The notes below the pieces were generated by a model. It saw nothing but the letters and a program-made list of their open reading frames with translations. It was not told where the DNA came from and did not search any database. Shown here in pieces: positions 1 to 11,318 of a DNA stretch of 64,000 nucleotides. Numbering within the stretch: position 1 is the first letter of the stretch; the number at the start of each line of letters is the position of its first letter. Source of the stretch: Cycas panzhihuaensis (Eukaryota > Cycadophyta); assembly GCA_023213395.1 (NCBI GenBank), contig CM041465.1, positions 11,160,001 to 11,224,000 of the forward strand. The letters run 5' to 3'. A program made the translations under genes and the position numbers.

Positions 1-330
1 AAGAACGGTCTTACCCTCAAGGGTAAGCGGAATCGCGACAGATCCCAAAGGGGTCTTCTCGCTACCGTCATACCCTTGGCATCGCCAGGGAACGGGTTCC
101 AAGGTGGAAATACCAAGCTCTTGCATGACACACAAGGGCATGAGATTGTAAGAACCGCTGTTACAACAGCTTCTTCAAGAGTACAATCAAAGCGATCGAT
201 AGTGATGGTGAATGGGAAGTTCCACTGATGTTCCCTTTCACCGGCAGGGGGAAGATCCTTAGGATCAAAGGAAATAGCGGGTCCACAACCTTGGGCGACA
301 TCCAAAGCGTGGACAGGTACATCACTCGAT
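1..330 (-). pseudogene. Gyp-1 aspartic protease fragment (start of pol)
   Basis: The minus-strand translation contains a retroviral-type protease core: a Ser-Gly active-site loop followed by YNLMPLCVMQELGIS, then a stretch with GYDGSEKTPLGSVAIPLTLEG, matching the usual downstream flap region of gypsy proteases. Just upstream of the active-site loop (near 165-185) the frame slips, so the conserved Asp is not in frame with the rest. The same module occurs in Gyp-2 at 12640-13130 with the same neighbours. Role in an intact element: cleavage of the Gag-Pol polyprotein. This copy is truncated by the window edge and frameshifted. Confidence 0.75.
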
Positions 331-385
331 CCTAAAGCTTCCAGGAGGAGGGCCCGCTGCTCGGGACAACTCCTCAGAACGTCCA

Positions 386-2941
386 TTAAGGACATTTCTG
401 CAGTGACCGTAAGGAGCTCGTCCATGACAGAGAAAGGCTTACCCTTCCCAAAGGGTTGCAAGTGCCCTTCAAAATCGTAACGACCAGCGCATGTGAATAG
501 CCTTGGGAAAGAGAGGACTCGGAGGAAGGGTCTGGAAGAGGGTCGGAAGGAGCGGGAGGACAAAAAGCTCCCGCTGCTTCCTTAGCGGCTTGAGATCGCG
601 TAAGGGCAAAGGTGGGAGTTGCCTCAAGCAACTGGATCACCTTCTTCCCCCTGTTCCGGGGTCGTGAGGGCGACGGGGTGCGACGGCTAGGAGAACGAGA
701 AGAGGAAGAAGAATTCCTAGCGCCCTTCCCTTTATCGCGGGAAGGACAGGGATCAGGCGATCTTCCTCTGTTACGGTTGTTCTTGGTTTGGGTATTGCAA
801 TCACGTTCCCCGTGCTTAGGGAACGGATCCTTATGAACTGGTTGATCCAAATTAGGCCTTGAGGCTCGTTTGGGAGAAGGATCGTGTCGAGGGGCATCCT
901 TTGGATGCTGGGCCCTACAACGCGAATCGTCATGGAAGCAATCCCCATGAATGGAGCACCACTTCTTCTCAAGCGGGCCTGACCTCCTCGCTTGAGAGGA
1001 CCAAGCTTCCATTCCTGGGAAGAGGAGCTTGGGTAGTTTGTTGGACTTGCTTGTTTGATGTAGGAGATGAAGGATCTTGAAGCTTAAGCTCCTTCATCGT
1101 ACGCTCGAATGAGCGTATAGCTGATGTGAGAGGGTCTAAAGTCCTCTCGGTAGGATGAGAGGAAGACCGCATCGGCTGGGAAGGTTTGGTATCCTTGGTA
1201 GGGGGTGGTGCCTCAGGGCGTTGTGAGGGCTTAAGAGGTTTCTTGAGACCCGCTTGGATCTCAATAGCCTCCAGCGCCAAGCACTTGGCGATCACGGAAT
1301 CGCATGTGGTCGCCCCCATCTTGAGGACTTCCACGTGGACTTCTGGACGAAGCGCATTGACGAACAGGTCTCGCTTCAGCTCCTCGGGCAATATTGCCTT
1401 AGTGGAGTGAAGCAAGTTATGGAATCGCCGCACAAAGTCACGATTCATCTCATCGTGACCTTGTTTGAGCGAAAGAAGAGACTTCATTCTGCTCTCGAAT
1501 GGACGAGCTACATCAAAATAGTTGATGAACTCATCTACTAATTGCTAGAATGAACAGATCGAATGGGTAGGGAGATGGTAGAACCATTTAAGGGTGTCAC
1601 CCTGCAAGGATCTAGGGAATAGTTTCATCAAAATATGGTCGTAAGCGCAGTAATCGATGCATGCCATAGAAAAACTACGGACATGCTCCGTCAGGTCTTG
1701 CGACGAAGTTCCATCGAATCTAGGAACTTCAGGGGGATGAGGCGGCAAGTTGGTTCGCAATGCCTCAACCAAAAGAGGGGTTGACCTAAAGTCCATGAAG
1801 GCGCGCCTGCTCGAACCATAGGATCAACGAATGTCGAGTAGGTAGCGCACAAGGAGGCGGATGGGGTGGGACACCCATCCCTCCTTGAGGAAGTGCCCTG
1901 CGAAAGAGGCGTGGGGGTAGGTGCCTTGGAAGGGAGTCGGGTTCCCTTGCGAAGGCACAACGGATGGGATTGCGTTGGAAGAAGGGTAAGACGGAGTGGG
2001 CAGGGTTTTGCCCATATGGGCCACCCGTAGGTGGAGCAACCCCATATGGGTGTAGCGGATCCACCCCATAAACGGGGAGACGACTTCCTCTACCTTGCCC
2101 CCAAGGTTGAGAGGTATATCCTGGGGGAATGTAGAAGGAAGCACCAACGTGCTTTGGAAGATGCGTAAAGGCATCCCACATGACTAATGGTTGGAAAGCT
2201 AGTAGGGCCAATAGGCCTACTAGGGACGGTATGCGCCACATTAGGGGATGGCACATTGGTTTGATTAGGAGTGGGTATGCTAACCTTCAATTGAGGGAAA
2301 GACACACCACGAGAAGATCCTAAGGCATTAGGACCTTGATGAGGGATGGGAGGTGCCACGCACGTCCCCACTGCAGGGAATGAGTGGGACGTACATGTAG
2401 GCACGAAGGGATTTGTGGTCATAGGAAGGGTGGATGAGGATGAGGCATGAGGTGGGGGAGCGGAAGAGGAAGAGGCCCCTCCACGAAGGACATCCTCAAA
2501 CCACCTAGGACGCGGTTGCAAGCGTGTTGCGTGGCAACACTTGTTAAAAGCTTCAACTACATCGACAGGAGGAGTCCTAACACACTCGTAAGAGGTGATC
2601 GGAACCTCAAATAAGGTAGGATCCTCGGAATGTTCCTCATAATAATTGCCAACTACGTGGCAACCCTCAAGAGGAACGGGTCCTTCTACGACGTGGGTAG
2701 AAGGGTAAGCATCGAAAGAAAGGGGTTGGTCATTTGGATAATAAAGGGGGTCGTCACCCTCTTGGGTGGACCCGGGAATAACAGGAGGAAAGGCATGGGT
2801 TTCCATGGCTGAAGTGTGGTAAGTCCAATCAGAAGAGTATTCCTCCATAGTCAGATCGGAATCCGACGAGGCAAGAAGGTGATACTCAGGGTCCTCTAAC
2901 AAAGGAGGTAGACCGCGCAAACGACGAGAGAAACGCCGCAT
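386..2941 (-). pseudogene. gag: Gyp-1 gag (broken)
   Basis: The probable start codon is the ATG at 2939-2941, about 170 bases after the PBS; Gyp-2 has its start at the same distance. The first open stretch (2941-2090, 283 codons) is acidic, then Ser/Pro/Thr-rich. The frame then moves: 1796-1545 holds a capsid-like block (PPEVPRFDGTSSQDLTEHV), 1487-969 holds the classical retrotransposon-gag block (SLLSLKQGHDEMNRDFVRRF), and 1012-386 holds a zinc-knuckle-like motif (WCSIHGDCFHDDSRC) followed by an Arg/Ser-rich basic tail. These blocks are in the order expected of a Ty3/gypsy Gag: capsid, then nucleocapsid. At least three frame changes break it. Nearby plus-strand ORFs are shadows. Confidence 0.85.
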
Positions 2942-3089
2942 GCAAGGTCAACTGACAATGTTAGGAAAGGAGAAAAAGCGGTAAAACACACGCGTTGGGG
3001 GTTACCCAATGTGGAGATCGAGATAAGTATGAAAAGGATCACACAAGAGTAGCAAAACCAACCGAAGAGAGCGAAACTAGCTCCCTTAC

Positions 3090-3114
3090 CGGGCAGCCCC
3101 AAGATGGTCGCCAA
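3090..3114 (-). other. Gyp-1 primer-binding site
   Basis: Directly inside the LTR end the minus strand reads TTGGCGACCATCTTGGGG. Gyp-2 has TTGGCAACCATGCTGGGG at the matching place (15935-15952), so the motif is conserved between relatives. It does not match the initiator-Met primer used by Gyp-4, Gyp-5 and the copia elements here; the primer tRNA is not identified. Confidence 0.7.
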
Positions 3115-5710
3115 AGGCACGCTGCTACGGGATAACTACCTAACTGATAGGTGTAAGAGAGGGTGAGTGGTGGAATGATGGAAGGTGGGACCTAAGAGGT
3201 GGGCAACTACCACGCAGAGCGCCCCGTGCGTCAGAGCGTGAGTTCGGGATCTGCAATGGAGTATGGCTACTGTCGGGTGACCCTTCACCGCTTCGAATAA
3301 GGGGTGAAGGTGCGCAGGGCAAACCTGAGTTGACCTGGGAAAAGGACCCTCCCACCCTTGGGTGGCTAGAAGGGGGGGAGAGAAGACCTAATGGAGATAG
3401 GCCAAGGGCACTCCTACACAACCTAACCGAGTACATGAGTGATGCGAGAAGCAAGGCACTCGTGTGGTCAAGGGGAGAGGAGGAAAGGTAGGGGAGAGGG
3501 GGACTCCTACAATCTTTCCTACGAATGATAAAGATGCATGAAACAAGACAAAAGAATCGCAAACAAGTACCAAGCCGATTTCTTCCTTTTATCCTTCAAT
3601 GTACTAATTACTACGAAAGAAATAAAAGGAAAATAAAGGGGAGCGGAGGGGAACGAACGTGCACCTGGAGCGAAGGCGTGCAAGATGAAGTAACCTTCTC
3701 GAGGGGCGTCCAACCACTCCGCGCAACGTACTGGATGCGAGATATTGCGGCGGACGAAGAGGAGGCTTCCTTACCTTCCCCAGAAAAATAAATGCAATAC
3801 CAAGAAAGAAAGGAAGCACCAACTAAGAAATTAAATAGCATGAAAACATAACGCATATGAAGGTGCTTACCGGTAGCTAGGCCCACGTGCGATGCACTCC
3901 ACGCTTCCCAAGTACCTGCAAGCAATAGCGGTCTCTTTCTCTTCCTGAAGGAAGAGCACTAACATGCAACGTAAACACTCTAACAATATATGGCTAAATA
4001 ACATAAACGAGAATCTGAATGTACATGCGTTAGTGCTAATCCAACAATGAAAGTATCAAAAGAAAGTGACCAAAGTGAAAGTGAATGGTTGGGTAAGCCT
4101 CGGAGTGGCCTACCTCCTGCAAATGATGCCCAAACCTCCTCCCAAGAGCCATGAGGCAGCAAGGAGAAAGTCAAGAGCAAGGGCCGGAAAATGGCAACAA
4201 AAGGGGCAAAGAGAGGCCCAAGGGTACCCACGGCGAACTGGGATGCTATGAGGAGCAAACCGAGTGACCCGGGGAAGAAAGGGGGAGCAAGAAACCAGCA
4301 GTTGGGACTTATGAGTGATGCCCAAACCTGAGCAAAAGGCTCCAAATCAGCACTGCAACTTGTGACAGCGCTGGTTTGGGCAACCAAAGGGAGCTTTCAA
4401 ACCCTTGTTTGCAAGCCAAGGGCAGCACGGGGCGAGAGGGAGGTTTTGGGGGGCTAAGAGCCGCCTAGGGAGCGTGGAAGGTGGTACGGAATCCACCCAG
4501 CTCCTCTCCAAAACCTATGCAACCCCTCCACACCGCTGCCTTGGACAGCAGACGCAGGCAAGGAGTACAAGGAGAGTGGTATAACAGCCCCCAAAAGGGA
4601 GGACAACCAACCCTCAAGTAACAAGTAAGAGCAAACGAGCTGAAGCATGAATATCACAAGAAAACAAGCATAAAAACGAGGAATACCTGAAGAGAAGAGG
4701 CAAGGGATTTGCCTCAGCCAAAGGGCAGTAGAGAGGGACTGATAAATCAGCCCAGATCTGAAGTAGAGCAGGTTTGAGGCCCTGCTACAGAGGTGTGATG
4801 GGAAACACCTGCACTTGGGGCGCTTATGGACTTCCTGGGTGAAGACCGGCTGGAAACCACTTCAAAGGAGCCCTCTCCAAGGCGTTTGAGGGGCTGGGAG
4901 AATGTCTCAGCCACGCCAAAGGAGAGCTGGACGCTGTATGAAGAGTGCAGGTCCAAGTGATGCAGCAGACAGCAGAGAGAAGCAGAGCAGGAGAGTGTTT
5001 CCTTGAGAGCAATTCCAAAAGTGAGCCAAAAGATCCTTGAAAATGAGCCAAAAAGGGCTTAAGTACTCAAGCAAAACCGTAAAGCGTGTGATTAGGGCAC
5101 AGCTGGAAGAGAAATAAAGTGCGAGCCACGTGGCAGTTTTGTAATAAATGCGAAATTGCCACGGCGGATTTTTAAAAACAACTCGAGATCGATCTGGCCA
5201 GAATATTCACTGCATCGAATATTCTGCCAGATCTGAAAAATCTAGCGGTACGCGCCTAGGGCTGAAAATGGGGCCCACCAACCAGTCCGGGTTGGGGGCA
5301 AACGATCGAAAAGTCTAACATAACGCTAGAACACCTACTCGGAAGCAAACAAGCCAACAAAACAGGTCCAAAGGAGCAAAAATAGGGATTGAGTATGGTG
5401 GCAAGTTGACCAAACAATGATGAGTTATCACACAGGTGGAGGTGGTGCAAACCTAGTGGATCTTGGAGTGAGGAGGGCAGATGCGGGAAGTAATACGGTC
5501 ACCAGGGTGCCACACGCGCTGGGAGTGTGCCCCTGCTATAGTCGTCATAGGCTAACATAGGTGTAGACGACTACAAGGCCGCCCACAAAGGCATACGCAT
5601 GCAGATACGCAAGCAAACATCCAGTAAAAGAAAGCGATGATAATGCGAGAGACATACCTGCACTTACCTGAGTTGGTGATTCCGTATCCATTCTCAGAAG
5701 CTGGGAAACA
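3115..5710 (-). repeat. Gyp-1 5' LTR (about 2.6 kb)
   Basis: Aligned end to end with the solo LTR at 37434-39997: both share the block starting gctgctacgggataactacc at one end and ggtgattccgtatccattc at the other. On the minus strand the LTR begins TGTTTCCC and runs to the PBS; the terminal CA seen in the solo copy has mutated here. It is CpG-rich and has no convincing ORF. Identity to the solo LTR looks like roughly 85-90 percent by eye, mostly transitions. It would carry the element's promoter and polyadenylation signals, but I cannot place them confidently. Confidence 0.9.
5191..5233. repeat. Long inverted repeat inside the Gyp-1 LTR
   Basis: Arms gatctggccagaatattc (5191-5208) and gaatattctgccagatc (5217-5233) are complementary apart from one unpaired base, with an 8-base loop. 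Hairpins sit in comparable positions in the solo LTR (around 39499-39521) and in the Gyp-2 LTR (18397-18440), although the sequences differ. Confidence 0.75.
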
Positions 5711-6799
5711 GAGAGCCTTACTAATAGGTCACTATGCTAACAAAAGGCTCACCTTATAGAAGGAGAGGAGACATCAAGGAATTAAGCTAAGTACAACGTC
5801 GTAACATTGGTATGGGACTAACGAGGAGGCTAGAGTAGGGGGGAACTCTTGTTAGGAGCCCCAACGAGCTAAAGTAATCACAAAAATGGATCCAGTGCAT
5901 CAAAACAAGCTTATGGAGTATAAACACTTGTACTGTTTTGGGTAGTCGAGAAAGAGGGGGAAAGGGCTCACGTAGAAGTAAAAAGAGCATCATAAATGAA
6001 CAAAATAATAGAGAAAAGGCACATTTAGGAGCGGAATTGGGCTTGGGCCATGAAAGGATCAAAGATAAGCCCAAGTAGATGGTCTTGGTGGCTTTTCTAT
6101 GATGGAAAAAGGGTGCAGTACCTCAAGGGATCTTACATATAAAATGAAGGTGAGGGGTGAAAATGATATTTATTTTCATGCAACCTCATGTGTTTCTAGA
6201 GTTCTACACCTTTGGTGCCTAGACTTATCACCCTATTATGCACTTGATGGAGGAGATCAGACTATCAAATTGACATGCAAAGAGAGACATCAAGTCTAAG
6301 AGCGAGAGATGGAAGCAACTAAGCCCAATTTATTATGTTGATCTAGACCCTAGCTTTTCAATTTTAACTTTAATCATTACTATTTTTTATAACATTTTTA
6401 GGCTTTTAGTGGATAAATTGGGCTTTCTAAGACCCGTTTTAGGACCCAGGAGGGGCTAGACCAGGGTATTAGGAAGCCCTGGTCCTAGTTGACTAGCTTT
6501 AATCCACAAAAAAATTAAGTTTTTTGTTTATTTTTTACTTTTTTAAAATTTTAGAAGGGAAGGTAATGGGATCATGAATTTGTTTGCAGTGCCGCAAACT
6601 TCATGATGGGGTAGAGTCCTGCATGTAGGGCCCACTAAGATATTTGTAATATTATAGATATATTAGCAGTGATAGAGGTAATAGTTAGAAGAAAGAAAAA
6701 TCTTAGAAATTTTGTTAATTTCTAGGCATTTCTCCTTATTTTTTATGATCTGAGAGAGAGCTTTGGTTAACAGAGTAGAGTCTAGCTAACGATATTAGG
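5711..6799. other. Unassigned AT-rich DNA
   Basis: Right flank of the Gyp-1 LTR. Only short ORFs with no recognisable motif. By position it could hold part of the missing 3' LTR of Gyp-2, but I found no convincing terminal match. Confidence 0.4.
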
Positions 6800-8760
6800 T
6801 GTTTTGTTATTTTTCGCAACTCATTATTATAGTTGACAACTGTGAGAACATAGGTAGGGTAATGGTTGGGTTTATAGATCTACCAGAGAGGCTAGAGAGG
6901 GCCATTCTATGACGTTGTAGGATTAAGAAGATCATTTAGATGCCCCAATATACATCAGATTAGGCTCTCCTAATGGATATCATCTTCCACTAGGATCACA
7001 GGTATCATGTGTTCCATCTCCCTCAGGTGGGAGATGTCATTGTGACTCCTATAGATGTCTGGAGGATCTTGGAGGTGTTAGACAGGGGTATGCCATCAGC
7101 ACTAGGGACCTTCCTAATATAGATGCTACTCACCATAAGGTAGCTAGGTTCTTCATAAGTTAGGGTTAGTAGAACTGGAGGGGGATACCCTTGAGGATGA
7201 TTACTATGTTTAAGATTTATTACATAGGAAGGTGATCATTTTTATTACTCTATTCTAAATTTCTCAAAACCAGAACTATAGAGATACCCCAAGAGGTTGG
7301 ATGGCTACAGTCTAGAGGTACGAGTAGGGGGAGTAATTTGACTGGGTCATTTTGATAGTGACCAATCTCACCACCCAACTAGATTAGATCTTAAGAGTCA
7401 GACAAGGAGGAATATCATTCTACACCCTCCTTTAGTGTTAGTTCTTCGACCACTTCCATGAGGTAGCTCTAGTGGCAAATCTTTAGCCCATATCATCCCA
7501 TGCTCTGATGGTACATAGAGGACAGACTCAGTTTAGGAGCACAGGGGAGCTAGCACATGTTAAGCGATCAGTGACAACAATGTCCCTAGATCTCCTCACG
7601 GTGAGTGACTATATTAGTGATCCATATTATGTTGTCCAATGGGATAGTGATGAGGAGGGAGGCAAGGTAGCTGACACTCCTAGAGAGGAGTTAGGGGGCA
7701 TGAAGGCATGTTAAGGAGTTACTGGAGAAAACCTGAAGTCAGTAGTAGTGATCATAGCAATGGTAGAGGCAATTATAGTTGTAGGTGGAGGAGAGGTCCT
7801 CAGAGTAGAGGAGCCAGAGGGAGGTGATACATTAGGTGCTATGGGGGGGGGGGGGGGAGGGGGGGGAAGAGGAGATAAGAGAGGAGGAGATTATTGCAGT
7901 GGCTATAGGTGTGGCATCTGAGGATGTGTCAGGTGCCCTAGGAGGTGAGATATCCTCTCTTATTCTAGATCTAGGTCTTGGTTTTGGTCATTTGATGCTC
8001 ATAGAGTTTATATGATACACTTTGATTTTGATGGATTGTTAGATACGCTTCTATTGGAATATTGATATATGTGGATGGTAGGTGGAGATGACATGAGAGA
8101 GTTGATCAGGCAGGTGGTTGCTAAGCTCTTCCCATAGGTATACGAGGAGGGATATCCTCCTATCATAGTTGGTGAGGAGTACAGGTCAGCAAGGAGGTAC
8201 ACGATAACTTTTGCTCCACTTGTATGGGTACAAGATATATGGGTTGTAGAGGCCTATCAGCTACGAGGCAAGGGAGATTAGCTACGGGGAGAGAGGGACC
8301 AACTCTAGGTCAAGAGGGACTAACGACAAGATAGGGTGTAGGTACTGGAGGCCCAAAGAGGAGTTAGGGATGTCGACGATGATGTGAAGATCATCATACT
8401 CAAGGAGAGGCATTGTGATATGTAGAGGGAGCATGGATGACTATTAGATAAGAGGGAGCGACTGGTGGGCAATAGGAATTAGCTCCAAGAGAGGTATGAT
8501 CACTTAGTCTATGGCTACTTGACCCTCATACAATAGGACCCATACAGTGATGTCGTCACTAAGGAGGGCTAGAGATGAGGAGGGTGAGGCCAAGACCTCA
8601 CAGAAGAGGAGGAGGAGGAGGAGCCTGGGAGGTATGTAGTCTCTAGGCAAGGGAGCAGGTGGTCGAGGGGAGGATACCCATGAGGATATCCATTGTATCA
8701 TAGATTTTGAAGAGGAAAGCTTCAGACCTCTAAGGGATCCCTTATCACACATAGATGCAT
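6800..8760 (+). pseudogene. Decayed coding remnant, possibly a plant-mobile-domain-like extra ORF of Gyp-2
   Basis: Plus-strand translation around 6990-7080 reads HVFHLPQVGDVIVTPIDVWRI, which resembles the FHLP-GEMT-TL-DV motif of plant mobile domain proteins. Further on (7508-7714) is an open stretch ending in an acidic segment, and 8270-8560 encodes a charged, probably coiled-coil region rich in Arg, Glu and Gln, with many stops and frame changes. The remnant lies beyond the end of Gyp-2 pol (9562) and runs antisense to it, the place where some plant Ty3/gypsy elements carry an additional ORF. The association with Gyp-2 and the domain call are inferences; it could instead be a fragment of a Mutator-like element or of a host gene. 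Confidence 0.35.
7843..7866. repeat. Poly-G tract
   Basis: Fifteen consecutive G, one A, then eight G, inside the purine-rich part of the coding remnant at 6800-8760. The length is a likely site of sequencing or assembly error. Confidence 0.9.
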
Positions 8761-8837
8761 GATTGTATATATCCCCTACAAGGATTTTGGCTTCCTCAGG
8801 CACATGGTCCCAATACTTTGTATCATTATTCATTTTG

Positions 8838-8983
8838 TATGTGTGTGTATGTGTGTATGTATGCATGTATGTATATATATATATAGGGGCTATATTATTA
8901 CTCTATTTGACATATTGCACTTGTTTTTATCATGGATGTATGTATGTAGAGATCATAGCATAGATTGATTTATATTTATTATG

Positions 8984-9038
<55 letters not shown>
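8838..9038. repeat. Microsatellites (GT/ATGT)n and (TA)n
   Basis: 8838-8885 is an imperfect GT/TATG run ending in TA; 8986-9038 is an almost pure TA run. Open frames reading Val-Cys or Ile-Tyr through them are artefacts of the repeat. Confidence 0.95.
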
Positions 9039-9041
<3 letters not shown>

Positions 9042-9561
9042 GTTTATAGATGGGATGCTCTTTTTATGTAGCATGCACTCACACCAGGCACACAAGATAA
9101 TATTATACAGAAGGTGACCTTGCATGTGACCAGGGCGAGGGGATCATGCATGTCCCTAAGATGGGATATGGGGACCCAAATAAGAAAGTAATGAGTGGGA
9201 ATGGATAACCTAAGGAATAATAAAAGAAAGGGATATGGATTATCCCTAAGGGATTTTCCAAATAGCGACTCGTGCTCAGAAGCAAAACTAAGTTACATCC
9301 TTAGATGGCACCCTAACCACTGATATGAATGAATAATTGTTGATATAAACAAAAGGGGGTGCTTTGTTGTTGAAGGGAAGGGTAGGCAGCTCCTTCAGAG
9401 AGGGGCGTAGCTTCCTCATCAACGTATGAAGCAAACCAAGATCTAGCCACGCATCATGCCCCCAATGTGGAGACATGTTGAAGCATATATGAGGTAGTTT
9501 AGGCTCATTTTGGAGTGAATGAGGGAATCCATTCTACTCATATGTAGAAGGGATCATACAT
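9039..9561. other. 3' non-coding part of Gyp-2
   Basis: Follows the integrase C-terminus on the minus strand. No PPT stands out. The sequence at 9522-9556 resembles the outer end of the family's LTR but the similarity does not continue, so no 3' LTR is called. Confidence 0.35.
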
Positions 9562-10620
9562 AGAATTTCTTTAGAAACTTGTCATTTATGCCTTTGTCAA
9601 ATTCAAGCCCTTCCAACATTATTATCCTATATATGTCATTGTCAAGGCTTTTGAGAATGACAAAGGGGGCCACTTATTTGGGGCCAAATTTGGATAATCG
9701 ATCGTGGATGTACTCTAGTTTGAGAACTTGGTCCCAAAGTTTAGAGGGTGAGGACATAGACATTTGTTATATGTCCTTCATACCCTAACCTTGGAAACAA
9801 GGTTTGCTTGGTATACTACTAAGTGTTTCTTGTCCAGGGCTTCAAGGTCTAGGAGGTGAGCTAGGCAACACGACTCCTCATCAATGAGACCCCTAAGGAA
9901 AACTCTCAAAGAGGGAATCTTGACTTCTAGGGGGAGGACTGCTTTGGTCCCATACATAAGGGAGAATGGGGTCATTCATGTTGCAGTGCGAATGGAGGTA
10001 CGATATGGCCATAGGAAAAAATGGAGTTGGAGGTGCCAATCTTTTTGGGATTGGGCCATCATCTTCTTTAAAATGTTTATAAGAGTTTTATTAAATGATT
10101 CAATTTGGCTATTGGCTTAGGGGTAGTAGGGAGATGAGGTCTTGTGAGATATCTTGAATTTCTCACAAAGTTCAACCATCTTTTTGTTACAAAATGGAGT
10201 GCTATTATCCATGATTAGGGCATCTAGGACATTGAATCAATAGATAATATGCTGGTAAATGAAAGTAGCAATTGTCTTGCGAGTAGTATATGATAATGGG
10301 ATTACTTCATCCCATTTGGTAAAGTATTCTAATGTGGTTAAGATAAAATTATGTTACAATGATAAAGGCAGAGTAATGGCTCTTATGAGGTCTCATCCCC
10401 ATTGGGAGAAAGACCATGGGGAGATAATAGGACGAAGGGCCTCAAAAGATAAATGGAAGACATTGGCATGTTCCTACCACTTGCGACAGCATTATGCATA
10501 GGCATGGGTATCATTGAAAAGGGATGACTAATAGTAACCCATGCAGAGGATCCTTTGGGCCATGGATTGGCCCCCAAAATAGCCTCTATAAATGCTACTA
10601 TTATATCCATGGAGGATTTG
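9562..10620 (-). pseudogene. Gyp-2 integrase
   Basis: Minus-strand translation shows the catalytic core: a Lys-Trp-Asp-Glu start near 10320, the second Asp in MDNSTPF (near 10205), then SSPYYP, a stop, and ANSQIESFNKTL with the catalytic Glu 35 residues after that Asp, as in retroviral D-x35-E integrases. Next is MTPFSLMYGTKAVLPLEVKI (9975-9916), a signature of plant gypsy integrases, and a C-terminal GPF-like module with PFVILKSLDNDIYRI, ending in NDKFLKKFYV, the usual end of pol. One in-frame stop falls where the conserved Gln of PYYPQ is expected. Frameshifts remain around 10400-10600. Role in an intact element: inserting the cDNA into the genome. Confidence 0.85.
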
Positions 10621-10764
10621 GTTTACTTCATCAAGGTTGACATAATAGAGGAGGGCTCTGTTAAAGGATCTCTTATACAACACCTCCTCTATGAGGAAGT
10701 ATTTCTTGGCAGTAGCTCTAATGTATGACTTTACCTTGTCACTAATATTAGGGGGGTATCATTG

Positions 10765-11318
10765 TTAGGTATAATATTGTATAATATCTCTATACCATTC
10801 ATTGTTAGCTAGTTGATGGGGAGATGAATCTTGGAGGGCTAGGATAGGCTCATTAAGTAATGAATTATTGACTAGAAGGCTAGAGAGATTCAAGATGGGG
10901 ACATTAGCTAGTTGCTTAGCAACCACCATTCCCTTCCTTGATTTTTTATTGACAATTTTAAGGTTGTATTCTTGAAGAAGGACAACCCATTTACTTGTCC
11001 TTCTAGTCAACTTAGACTAGGTTAAAAGGTACCTCAATAGATCAAATTAGATAATTGTGTGGGTGGTGTTTCGAAGAAGGTAATGCCTAAACTTCTTAGT
11101 CACATAGACCAATGCCAAATATTCCTTTTTAGTAGGAGAATAATTTATCTCAACTACCACCAATATGCAGCTGATGAAATATATAGCTCACTCAGTTCTA
11201 GAGTATGTCTTCTTGGGCTAACATGGCTCCCAAAGACTCACCGGTAACTAAGGTATATAGGATGAATGGGTGATCAAAGAGAGGGGGCACCAAGATAGGG
11301 GGAAGGGGAAGTTATCCT
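10765..11318 (-). pseudogene. Gyp-2 RNase H
   Basis: Begins with DHPFILYT and GESLGAMLAQED, the first RNase H beta-strands of gypsy elements, and ends with the clear C-terminal block SKWVVLLQEYNLKIVNKKS (11010-10765), equivalent to the usual W-LLLQEFDLEI-KKG motif. A stop and frame changes lie near 11030-11190. Gyp-3 has the same module at 41500-42135. It would degrade the RNA strand of the RNA-DNA hybrid. Confidence 0.8.

Larger units (their letters stand above)
1..5710 (-). mobile_element. Gyp-1: partial Ty3/gypsy LTR retrotransposon
   Basis: Read on the minus strand the order is 5' LTR (5710 to 3115), PBS (3114 to 3090), gag (from 2941) and protease (below about 330), where the element leaves the window; RT, RNase H, IN and the 3' LTR are not present. 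The segment is GC-rich and full of CpG, unlike most of the window, which suggests it is younger or differently methylated. Gag is broken into several frames, so this copy is inactive. It is related to Gyp-2 throughout gag and protease, and its LTR is the same family as the solo LTR at 37434-39997. The right flank after 5710 cannot be tested for a target-site duplication because the other end is missing. Confidence 0.9.

Noticed and set aside
612-1541. Plus-strand ORFs over the Gyp-1 gag
   Set aside because: Antisense shadows of the gag reading frame.
6640-6680. Similarity to the hairpin region of the Gyp-2 LTR
   Set aside because: Only about 35 AT-rich bases; flanking sequence does not align.
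9522-9556. Outer end of a Gyp-2 3' LTR
   Set aside because: About 30 bases resemble the LTR start, but similarity stops there and no PPT precedes it.
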